The position numbers and the translations under genes are program-made. From an uncultured Thermomicrobiales bacterium (lineage in GTDB: Bacteria; Chloroflexota; Chloroflexia; Thermomicrobiales; UBA6265): 42,412 bases of DNA. The stretch covers positions 1 to 42,412 of the forward strand of contig CADCWI010000010.1 of NCBI GenBank assembly GCA_902806355.1, in the 5' to 3' direction. Below, one piece after another: positions 33,806-40,652 of the stretch (position 1 is its first letter; each line of letters starts with the position of its first letter). Under the pieces are notes generated by a model, which ran no database searches, had not been told where the DNA came from, and saw nothing but the letters and a program-made list of their open reading frames with translations.

Positions 33806-33928
33806 TTACTTCACTTCCTGGTCTGGTCCGAAGATCTTGTCCACGATGAAGTTCGCCAGCCAGGTCGCGCCAGCCGTCAGGATCAAGCCGAGAATGCCGC
33901 GCATCGTGTTCTTTAGCATCGGTGTCAT
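33806..33928 (-). CDS. Small membrane peptide, 40 residues, unknown function
   Basis: On the minus strand ATG at 33928 opens a 40-codon frame ending in TAA at 33806. The peptide begins MTPMLKNTMRGILG and ends IFGPDQEVK. Residues about 11-29 are hydrophobic and could span the membrane, with a basic N terminus and a charged C terminus. The ribosome binding site is strong (GAGGAG, 2 nt before the start). A terminator hairpin follows 30 nt downstream. A possible promoter, TTGACG (34009-34014), 17-nt spacer, GGCAAT (33986-33991), lies just upstream. It follows the YggT gene by 115 nt. I cannot name a family. The combination of RBS, membrane segment and hairpin makes a real small gene likely. Confidence 0.65.
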   Translation of the reverse strand: MTPMLKNTMRGILGLILTAGATWLANFIVDKIFGPDQEVK

Positions 33929-34043
33929 CGCTCCTCTGTCCCAATGGACGGCCCTTCACAGACCTTCCGACAATCATGATCTGTCATTGCCAGTTGCACG
34001 AAATACGCCGTCAAAGGGTCGGCATGGTCTGCACGGCCCCAGT

Positions 34044-34370
34044 CTACCGCGAATCCCGCCGCCCGCCGGTCGCGACCAGACCCAGCAGGAACAGCACCAG
34101 CAAGGCCAGCAACGTGATATCGACGACATTGAGCCTGCCATACACGATACGCTGTGATCCCGGCACGAGATCGAGCACATCGGTCACAGGCCGTGTGAGC
34201 CCGAACACAAATTGTCCTATCCAGATCCGCTCGCTGACCTGCAGGACGACGAGCAGGGTGCGGAGCACGATCACCGCCGCAACCACGGCGAACCCGGTCA
34301 AGAGCAACTCCATCGCGAGTTGGGATCGAGCGGACTGCACGGTTCCGCGACGCGAGGAATAATCAATCAT
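34044..34370 (-). CDS. YggT family membrane protein
   Basis: The 108-residue protein has two hydrophobic segments (about 19-43 and 83-101), with the region between them (RIWIGQFVFGLTRPVTDVLD) resembling the YGGT repeat. YggT proteins are small integral membrane proteins of unclear role, linked to cell division gene clusters in many bacteria and to osmotic stress in E. coli. Its ATG at 34370 overlaps the coaBC stop (8-nt overlap), so translation is probably coupled. Only one YGGT repeat is present, which is common outside proteobacteria. Confidence 0.72.
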   Translation of the reverse strand: MIDYSSRRGTVQSARSQLAMELLLTGFAVVAAVIVLRTLLVVLQVSERIWIGQFVFGLTRPVTDVLDLVPGSQRIVYGRLNVVDITLLALLVLFLLGLVATGGRRDSR

Positions 34371-35610
34371 CGCGATCCCTTTCCCTTACGAGACGTCTCA
34401 CCTCGGCCAGTATGTGGACCGCGAGATCGTCCTTGTCCATCTCGGGAAGCGCGATGTCAGGACGATCTCCAAACACAAGCGTCGCCTTACTCCGGGTGCT
34501 TCCGATCGTTCGCACCGCATCATTGGCGACGATCATGCCCAGACCCTTGGACTCGAGCTTGGCTTCCGCGTTCGCAATCAGGTCATTCGTCTCGGCCGCG
34601 AAACCGACCTTGATCATTCTCGGCTCATCGATTGTCTTGACGATGTCCGGAGTCTTGACGAGGTTGAGCGTCATCAGATCCTGACCCGCCTGTTTCTTGA
34701 TCTTGCCCGCCGCCTGGGTACGCGGCCGGAAATCCGACACGGCGGCTGCCATGATCAGCACGTCGGCACCCATCACGGCTTGAGCAAGGGTCTCGTGCAT
34801 CGCGGCGGCGGATTCCGCTTCAACGACCTCTCCGCCCCAGATCTCCCGATCCACCACGGGCGTGGCCACGAGCGTCACATCCGCTCCCGCATCCAGGGCA
34901 GCCAGCGCCAGCGCAACGCCCATGGCACCACTCGATCGATTTCCGATGTACCGCACGGGATCCAACGCTTCGCGCGTCCCTCCGGCGCTTATCACAACAC
35001 GCCGGCCGGCAAGCTCTCCCGATCGACCAAGCACCTTTCGCGTCGCATGCAGGATCTTCGCCCGGGAGGCGAGTCGTCCATCACCGCGTGCTCCCGAGGC
35101 GAGATACCCGGATTCCGGCTCGATGATCGTTACTCCATCGTCGCGCAGCGTCGCCAGGTTGCGCTGCGTCGCCGGGTGGTGCCACATGTGGTGTTCCATC
35201 GCCGGAGCGATCACGATCGGTGCCTCGGTCGCGAGCGCCACCGCGCCGATCATGTCCTCCACCATCCCGTGGGCAAGCCGAGCAATCGTATTCGCGGTTG
35301 CAGGGGCGATCAGCACGACATCCGCCTCCCGGGCAATGGTGACATGACCCGCGTCTCCGGCATCCCATCCCTCGAACACTTCGGTGAAGACAGGGCGATG
35401 CGACAACGCCTGGAACGTCAGGGGCTGGATGAATCGGGTCGCGCCATGAGACAGCATGACGTCAACGATCGCACCACGCTGGACCAGGGTGCTGACCAGG
35501 TCTGCTGCCTTGTACGCGGCAATCCCGCCACACACGCCCAGACCGATCCGGGCGCCGCGGACGCCGGTTCTTGCGGACAACCGTGTCTTGCGCTCCTCAC
35601 GCGCTGACAC
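34363..35610 (-). CDS. coaBC: Bifunctional phosphopantothenoylcysteine synthetase/decarboxylase
   Basis: CoaBC makes 4'-phosphopantetheine from 4'-phosphopantothenate in coenzyme A synthesis. The N-terminal flavin-dependent decarboxylase half has GVCGGIAAYKAADLV, the catalytic histidine H90 and PAMEHHMW (136-143), where E. coli has Asn in place of E139. The expected Cys loop reads YLASGARGDGRL, with S172. The C-terminal synthetase half is standard: VVISAGGTREALDPVRYIGN, AAAVSDFRP, VGFAAET and ANDA. I chose GTG at 35610 (415 residues; GGGGAG upstream, overlapping the threonine aldolase stop); a TTG at 35580 is an alternative. It is flanked by coupled genes on both sides. Confidence 0.92.
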   Translation of the reverse strand: MSAREERKTRLSARTGVRGARIGLGVCGGIAAYKAADLVSTLVQRGAIVDVMLSHGATRFIQPLTFQALSHRPVFTEVFEGWDAGDAGHVTIAREADVVLIAPATANTIARLAHGMVEDMIGAVALATEAPIVIAPAMEHHMWHHPATQRNLATLRDDGVTIIEPESGYLASGARGDGRLASRAKILHATRKVLGRSGELAGRRVVISAGGTREALDPVRYIGNRSSGAMGVALALAALDAGADVTLVATPVVDREIWGGEVVEAESAAAMHETLAQAVMGADVLIMAAAVSDFRPRTQAAGKIKKQAGQDLMTLNLVKTPDIVKTIDEPRMIKVGFAAETNDLIANAEAKLESKGLGMIVANDAVRTIGSTRSKATLVFGDRPDIALPEMDKDDLAVHILAEVRRLVRERDRDD

Positions 35611-36691
35611 GGTCTTCTCCCCGCATCGGTTCCAGCACACCGCGGATAGTGTCCAAAGCGGTCCCGATTGCAGCATCGTCGATCTCGTAGTGGGTCACCA
35701 TCCGCAACCCGCGTCCGCCATAGTTCGAGACCAGAAGCCCACGTGCCTTCAGCTCGGCGGCGACCTCCGTCTGATCCAGTCCCTCGCCAGGCGAGAACAC
35801 CACGATGTTCGTCTGCACAGCATCGCGATCGACTTTTACGCCCGGGATATCGAGCAACCCGTCCACCAGCATCCGAGCCCGCCGGTGATCTTCCGGAAGG
35901 CGGTCGATCATTGTGTCGAGCGCGACTAGCCCCGCCGCGGCGATCACGCCGGCCTGCCGCATTGCCCCGCCGAGGATCTTCCGCTGGCGGCGTGCCTTGG
36001 CGATGAACTCCTCGCTGCCAACGAGGAGCGAACCGACCGGCGCGCCGAGCCCCTTGCTCAGGCAGAACTGCACCGAATCGACCTCGGCGGCGACTTCCCC
36101 CGGTGCGACCCCAAGGTAGGCGGCGGCGTTGAAGATCCGCGCGCCATCCATGTGCACGGGAACGCCCTTTTCATGGGCAAGCGCCTTTACATCCCGCAGG
36201 TACCGCATTGGCAGCACGACGCCACTGCACCGGTTGTGCGTGTTCTCGACGCAGACAACACCAGTTGGGGGATACCCAGGCCGGTCGGGCCGAATCGCAT
36301 TATCGAGGCCGTTCAGGTCGAACATGCCTTGGCGGTCGGTTCGGATCGTGAACAGGGGAATCCCGCCAAGGGTTGCCGGACCCCCACTTTCGTACCAGAG
36401 AATGTGCGATTCATCGCCCAGGATCGCTTCATCGCCACGGCCGCAGTGTGTCAGCAGGGCGGAAAGATTGCCCATCGTGCCGCTCGGGACGAACATCGCC
36501 GCCTCCTTGCCGAGCAACTGGGCTGCACGCTCCTCCAGCCGGTTGACCGTCGGATCCTCGCCGTACTGATCGTCCCCGACCAGGGAGGCCGCCATCGCCT
36601 CTCGCATCGCGGGAGTGGGGCGAGTCACCGTGTCAGATCGAAGATCGATTGGCTGCGTGGCTGCGGTCATGGGCGTGACATTTTCGGACAT
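35597..36691 (-). CDS. ltaE: Low-specificity L-threonine aldolase
   Basis: LtaE is a PLP enzyme that splits L-threonine and allo-threonine into glycine and acetaldehyde. The 364-residue protein has DLRSDTVTRPTPAMREAM, the cofactor-stacking H96 (GDESHI), D182 and R185 (MDGARIFNAA) and the Schiff-base lysine K213 in CLSKGLGAPVGS. ATG at 36691 follows GGAGG; a TTG at 36712 is upstream but less likely. Its stop overlaps the coaBC start by 14 nt, so the pair is co-translated. The C-terminal fold type I domain is complete. Confidence 0.93.
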   Translation of the reverse strand: MSENVTPMTAATQPIDLRSDTVTRPTPAMREAMAASLVGDDQYGEDPTVNRLEERAAQLLGKEAAMFVPSGTMGNLSALLTHCGRGDEAILGDESHILWYESGGPATLGGIPLFTIRTDRQGMFDLNGLDNAIRPDRPGYPPTGVVCVENTHNRCSGVVLPMRYLRDVKALAHEKGVPVHMDGARIFNAAAYLGVAPGEVAAEVDSVQFCLSKGLGAPVGSLLVGSEEFIAKARRQRKILGGAMRQAGVIAAAGLVALDTMIDRLPEDHRRARMLVDGLLDIPGVKVDRDAVQTNIVVFSPGEGLDQTEVAAELKARGLLVSNYGGRGLRMVTHYEIDDAAIGTALDTIRGVLEPMRGEDRVSA

Positions 36692-36749
36692 GGAACGTAC
36701 CTCCGTGGCCAAGAGAACAGGAAACAGTGAGCCTTAAACCGATCGCGTC

Positions 36750-38981
36750 TCACTCCGAGAGGTCGAGCGTAATCACCGACTCCGCGAGCAGCAGCGTATT
36801 GTCGGGAACCACGGCATCCTGGCCATTCCCCCGTCCCCGGTTCCCCCTGTTGCCCGAGTCGTCATCGTCTTCTCCCTCGGAATCCCCAACTTCTGCTCCA
36901 TTGACGATCGTGATCTCGTTCTTGCCATCTTGGAGGGGTGCTGTCGGCAGCGTGATCCGAAGCGTACCGAGATCACTGGCCGTTCCACCCTCGGGCAGAA
37001 CCGGAAGCGTGTCGGCGTATCGACCAAGCTCTTGGCCGTTGAGGAAGACGGTCAGTGGGGCTTGGCCGGCCCCGGTCACCGCCAGATCGATCTCGATCGC
37101 GAACGACTCGCCGGCCGGAACGGACGCGATATCGAACGATGCGGTCGCCGATCCACCGGGATCGACAACGACCCAGTCCTGATCGTTGTCATGTTTCGAG
37201 CCGTCGCCTTTCCAGCCCTTGGACTCTATCCCCAACGTCGCCGGTTGACCCGCCGCCTGACCACCATCGCCGGAATCCGTCAGCTCGGTCCGGGAAGGCA
37301 CGGTATTCGCTGTCTGGAGAGAGTTGCCCGAGATGCCTGATGGCGGTTGGTTTGCGCCGCCCTGCTCCCCATCGTCACCGTCTCCACTCCCTCCATCATC
37401 GGCTGCATCCTGTCCATTGATTGGCTCGATAACCTGGACGGGTTCGGTAGAGGATTCTGGCTCGATCACCACTACCGATGGAACCACGGTTGGCTCAGCG
37501 GTCGGCACCTCCGTCGGCACATCGGTCGGCACGGTTGTCGGTACGGCGGTCGGTGCCACTGCCGGTACGTCAGTCGGTACGGCCGTTGGCTCCGACGTGG
37601 GCACCCGCGTCGGTCTCCGAACTGGTACCTCAGTTGCCGTTGGCTCTGCCGGCTCGACCGTCTCCGTCGCACCGATCGCCGGCACGTTGGTCGGTTCGGG
37701 TGCATCTTCAGTTGAGGCTGAAGTGGCCATCGCCGTCGGATCCGGCTCGGTGGGCGCCGCCGTACTCTCTTCCGTAGCGGGGTCTGCGCCGCCTCCCCTC
37801 CCCTCCACCAGGTCGTAGATGTAATACCCGCTGACACCGGCGACCGCCAACGACAGGAGGAAAATCAGACCGCCGAGCACTCCGCGCAGGCCGGCTCCCG
37901 CCCGGCGGGCGTTGTTGGGAGCCAGTTGGATCGGTCGACCGGCCGCTGCGGCGGATGGTGATTCGGACGGCCAGCTTGCCACCGCTGCGTCCGCCTCGGC
38001 TCCTGCCACCACTGACGCCGGATCCACGATCGGGCGGGTGCGCTGCTCGTTTTTCGCGCGTGGCAGGACCGTCGTCCGCAATGATGTCGTGGATATGCCC
38101 TCCAGCGCCCTTGACATCGCGGACGCCGTCCGGAAGCGATCGACGGGATTCTTGGCCATCGCCTGAAGCACGATCGCATCGAGCTCGGCGGGGATCGCCT
38201 TGTCACCGACGCGCTCCGACGGCGGCCCAGGGTGTTGCTGAATATGCGCCAGCATCATCCCCATCGGAGTCGGGGCCTCGAACGGCATCTTCCCGGTCAG
38301 CATCTCGTACAACATCACGCCCACGGCATAAATATCCGTAGCTTCCGTCAGCTGGCCGCCTTGAGCCTGCTCCGGAGCCATGTAGGCAGCGGTGCCGACC
38401 GTTGTCCCGGCCGTGGTCAAACCGACATCCTCGGCAACCTGGGCTATCCCGAAATCGGTTACGCGGGCAATGCCATCGCGACCGATCAGGACGTTCTGCG
38501 GCTTGATGTCCCGATGCACGATTCCGGCGGCATGGATCGCGCCGATCCCGGCAAGGACCTGGCGAGTGATCTCGCGGGCCCGCTCCACCGGCAGCCCGCC
38601 CCCGCGCACGATCAAGCGCTTGAGGTCGTCACCGTCGATGTACTGCATGACGATGAAGAGGTTGCCATCTTCCTGACCGACGTCATAAACATCGACGACG
38701 TTGCCATGTGACACGGATGCCGCGGTGCGAGCTTCCCGCTCGAATCGCTTCACGAAGTTGGTATCCAGCTCGTGGTCCCGCCGCATGATCTTGATCGCGA
38801 CATACCGGTTCAGGCGTTGGTCCCGGCCCCGGAAGGTGATTGCCGTTGCGCCGGCGCCGATCTCTTCGAGCACCTCGTACCGGCCAGCGAGCACCCGCCG
38901 GGGCGGGGCGCCGCGCCGCCCCGAACGCAGCTGATCGTCGGCGTTCTCCGATGGTCGAAATCCTCGTGTATCGTCAGACAA
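36750..38981 (-). CDS. Membrane Ser/Thr protein kinase with external repeat linker
   Basis: This is a one-pass bacterial Hanks-type kinase of 743 residues. The kinase domain (about 35-295) has the glycine loop GAGATAITF, VAIK with K64, HRDIKPQN with catalytic D158, DFG with D176, and APEQ. A juxtamembrane stretch leads to a transmembrane helix at about 366-390. Outside, a Pro/Val/Thr repeat (about 445-505) is followed by an acidic linker and a beta-rich terminal domain (about 590-740; GWKGDGSKHDNDQDWVVVDP, LTVFLNGQELGRYAD). The start is TTG at 38981 after AGAGG; no closer ATG exists. It lies upstream of ltaE and may begin the series. The external domain looks like a sensor or wall anchor but is unidentified. 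Confidence 0.9.
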   Translation of the reverse strand: MSDDTRGFRPSENADDQLRSGRRGAPPRRVLAGRYEVLEEIGAGATAITFRGRDQRLNRYVAIKIMRRDHELDTNFVKRFEREARTAASVSHGNVVDVYDVGQEDGNLFIVMQYIDGDDLKRLIVRGGGLPVERAREITRQVLAGIGAIHAAGIVHRDIKPQNVLIGRDGIARVTDFGIAQVAEDVGLTTAGTTVGTAAYMAPEQAQGGQLTEATDIYAVGVMLYEMLTGKMPFEAPTPMGMMLAHIQQHPGPPSERVGDKAIPAELDAIVLQAMAKNPVDRFRTASAMSRALEGISTTSLRTTVLPRAKNEQRTRPIVDPASVVAGAEADAAVASWPSESPSAAAAGRPIQLAPNNARRAGAGLRGVLGGLIFLLSLAVAGVSGYYIYDLVEGRGGGADPATEESTAAPTEPDPTAMATSASTEDAPEPTNVPAIGATETVEPAEPTATEVPVRRPTRVPTSEPTAVPTDVPAVAPTAVPTTVPTDVPTEVPTAEPTVVPSVVVIEPESSTEPVQVIEPINGQDAADDGGSGDGDDGEQGGANQPPSGISGNSLQTANTVPSRTELTDSGDGGQAAGQPATLGIESKGWKGDGSKHDNDQDWVVVDPGGSATASFDIASVPAGESFAIEIDLAVTGAGQAPLTVFLNGQELGRYADTLPVLPEGGTASDLGTLRITLPTAPLQDGKNEITIVNGAEVGDSEGEDDDDSGNRGNRGRGNGQDAVVPDNTLLLAESVITLDLSE
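37479..37610 (-). repeat. Tandem VPT-type repeat in the kinase external linker
   Basis: Within the kinase gene a degenerate 12-nt unit encodes runs such as PTAVPTDVP and PTTVPTDVPTEVP. It spans residues about 459-501. Such short repeats readily change copy number and may set the length of the wall-spanning linker. Confidence 0.7.
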
Positions 38982-39395
38982 TGAACGTGCCTCTGCCGTT
39001 GAATGGCCGCCCGAACATCACCGGGGCGAGCCTGGGTCTCGCTGACTCTAACGACTGAAGACTCGTTTCCATTTCACATGATCCAGATCTGTCTAACCTG
39101 ATGCCCACGCCATTCCGACCACGTACAGGGATTCGGGAAGCGTCCACATGGACCCGCGTATCTTCATGTCTGCATGCTCGTCTGGATGCTATGCAGGACC
39201 ACTGGAGTGGAGAGCGAGTGCGTCCGCGCGTCTGTGCAATGATACGTGACCCCGTCTGCCACTTCGCTGTTCGACCCGACCGGGGTTGGAAAGAGGTCGA
39301 TTTGCGCGATCGCTGGAACCTTGCGATGCTGGGCCCGCCGGGGCGAGAGGTGTCGCAATCGAGTGTTCTCGAAGTCGTTGCGGAGGGGCTGCCGG
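38982..39395. other. Divergent gap between kinase and MFS genes; no gene seen
   Basis: These 414 nt separate the minus-strand kinase from the plus-strand transporter. I see no tRNA, known ncRNA or supported small gene. Weak promoter-like pieces occur (for example TTTCAC, 16-nt spacer, TAACCT near 39070-39100) but none is convincing. Confidence 0.4.
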
Positions 39396-40652
39396 ATGGC
39401 ACGACGGACAGAACTCGGACTCGACCGGCAGGCACGGACAATCCTCGTCTGGATGTGCGTGCTCATTGCCGCCAATCAGCTCGGATTCGGCGCCATCGTC
39501 CCGGTTATCGCCCTCTATGCCGAAGAGTTCGGGGTTACGCAGACGGCGATCGGGCTCACGATCGCGATCTACGGACTCGCCAGGTTTCTCGTGAACGTTC
39601 CGGCGGGCGGCCTGGCCGATCGCTTCGGACGCCGGGCCACATTGGCGATTGGCGGATTGATTACCATTGTCGGCACCGTCCTCTGCGCCGTCTCTCCAAA
39701 CTACGCCGTCTTCCTGGTGGCCCGCTTCATCTCCGGCGCCGGCGCCGCATGTGTCCTCACCGGTGGGCAGATCGTGCTCGCCGACATCGCCTCGCCGAAC
39801 AATCGCGGGCGGGTGATGGCGATCTATCAGGGGGTCTTCCTCTTCAGCGTCGGAGCGGGTGCCTGGCCAGGCGGCTGGCTGGCATCAGAATTCGGGCTCG
39901 CCAGTCCATTCTGGGCGAACGCGGGTCTCGCCGGGATAGTCACCGGCCTTGCCTGGTTCTTCGTGCCCGAAACACGAGGCCTTCGCGAGCGCAGGGAGGG
40001 AACGAAGGTCCAGCCGCAGACGCTCTCGTTTCGTCAGCAGATCCGGGTGGTCACCGCGATACCCGGTTTCCTGCTGATCAGCGTCGTGAGCTTCACCGCC
40101 TTCTTCGCTCGCACCGGTGCCCTGTTCAATGTCATCCCCCTGCTGGCGGAAAACGAGATCGGCCTGGCCCCCGACCAGATCGGGCTGGGGATCGGGATGA
40201 TCAGCATCGTCGGTCTAGTGCTGGTCTATCCATCGGGGGCACTTGTCGACCGGTTCGGCCGAAAGGCGGTCATCGTGCCATCCATGCTCTGCTCGGCACT
40301 GGCGATGCTCACGTATGCCGCGGCTGGGACGTTCGCCGCGTTTCTTGTCAGCTCCGCCTTCTGGAGTGCGGCGAGCGGTATCAGCGGTGCCGCGCCAGCA
40401 GCCTATGCCGCCGACATTTCCCCGAAGGGCCTGACCGCCGCGACCATGGGTATGTACCGGGCACTTTCGGATTCCGGGTACGTCGTGGGGCCGTTGCTTC
40501 TGGGCTTCATTGCCGATGTGATCTCGCCGGATGCGGCCCTGATCTTCACCGCTGTGGTGCTTCTGGTCAGCGGCATCACGTTCGCCCTTCGCTCTCCTGA
40601 ATCGCTTCCCGCACCGCCTGACGCCACCGAAGCCTTGAAGCGCAGCGCCTAA
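39396..40652 (+). CDS. MFS transporter (drug/proton antiporter-like)
   Basis: The 418-residue protein has the length and about twelve hydrophobic segments of a major facilitator. The motif A loop between helices 2 and 3 reads GGLADRFGRR, and a second copy, SGALVDRFGRKAV, begins the C-terminal half. Helix 5 has the proline/glycine-rich motif C-like stretch of drug efflux members (LFSVGAGAWPGGWLAS). ATG at 39396 follows GGAGGGG; the frame opens 50 codons earlier but that part is not membrane-like and has no ribosome binding site. Its stop overlaps the stop of the convergent sensor kinase. The substrate cannot be predicted. Confidence 0.88.
   Translation: MARRTELGLDRQARTILVWMCVLIAANQLGFGAIVPVIALYAEEFGVTQTAIGLTIAIYGLARFLVNVPAGGLADRFGRRATLAIGGLITIVGTVLCAVSPNYAVFLVARFISGAGAACVLTGGQIVLADIASPNNRGRVMAIYQGVFLFSVGAGAWPGGWLASEFGLASPFWANAGLAGIVTGLAWFFVPETRGLRERREGTKVQPQTLSFRQQIRVVTAIPGFLLISVVSFTAFFARTGALFNVIPLLAENEIGLAPDQIGLGIGMISIVGLVLVYPSGALVDRFGRKAVIVPSMLCSALAMLTYAAAGTFAAFLVSSAFWSAASGISGAAPAAYAADISPKGLTAATMGMYRALSDSGYVVGPLLLGFIADVISPDAALIFTAVVLLVSGITFALRSPESLPAPPDATEALKRSA

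Noticed and set aside
37479..37610. Repeat cluster considered as a CRISPR-like or VNTR element
   Set aside because: The repeat is degenerate, in frame and codes for a Pro/Val/Thr linker of the kinase; there are no spacers.
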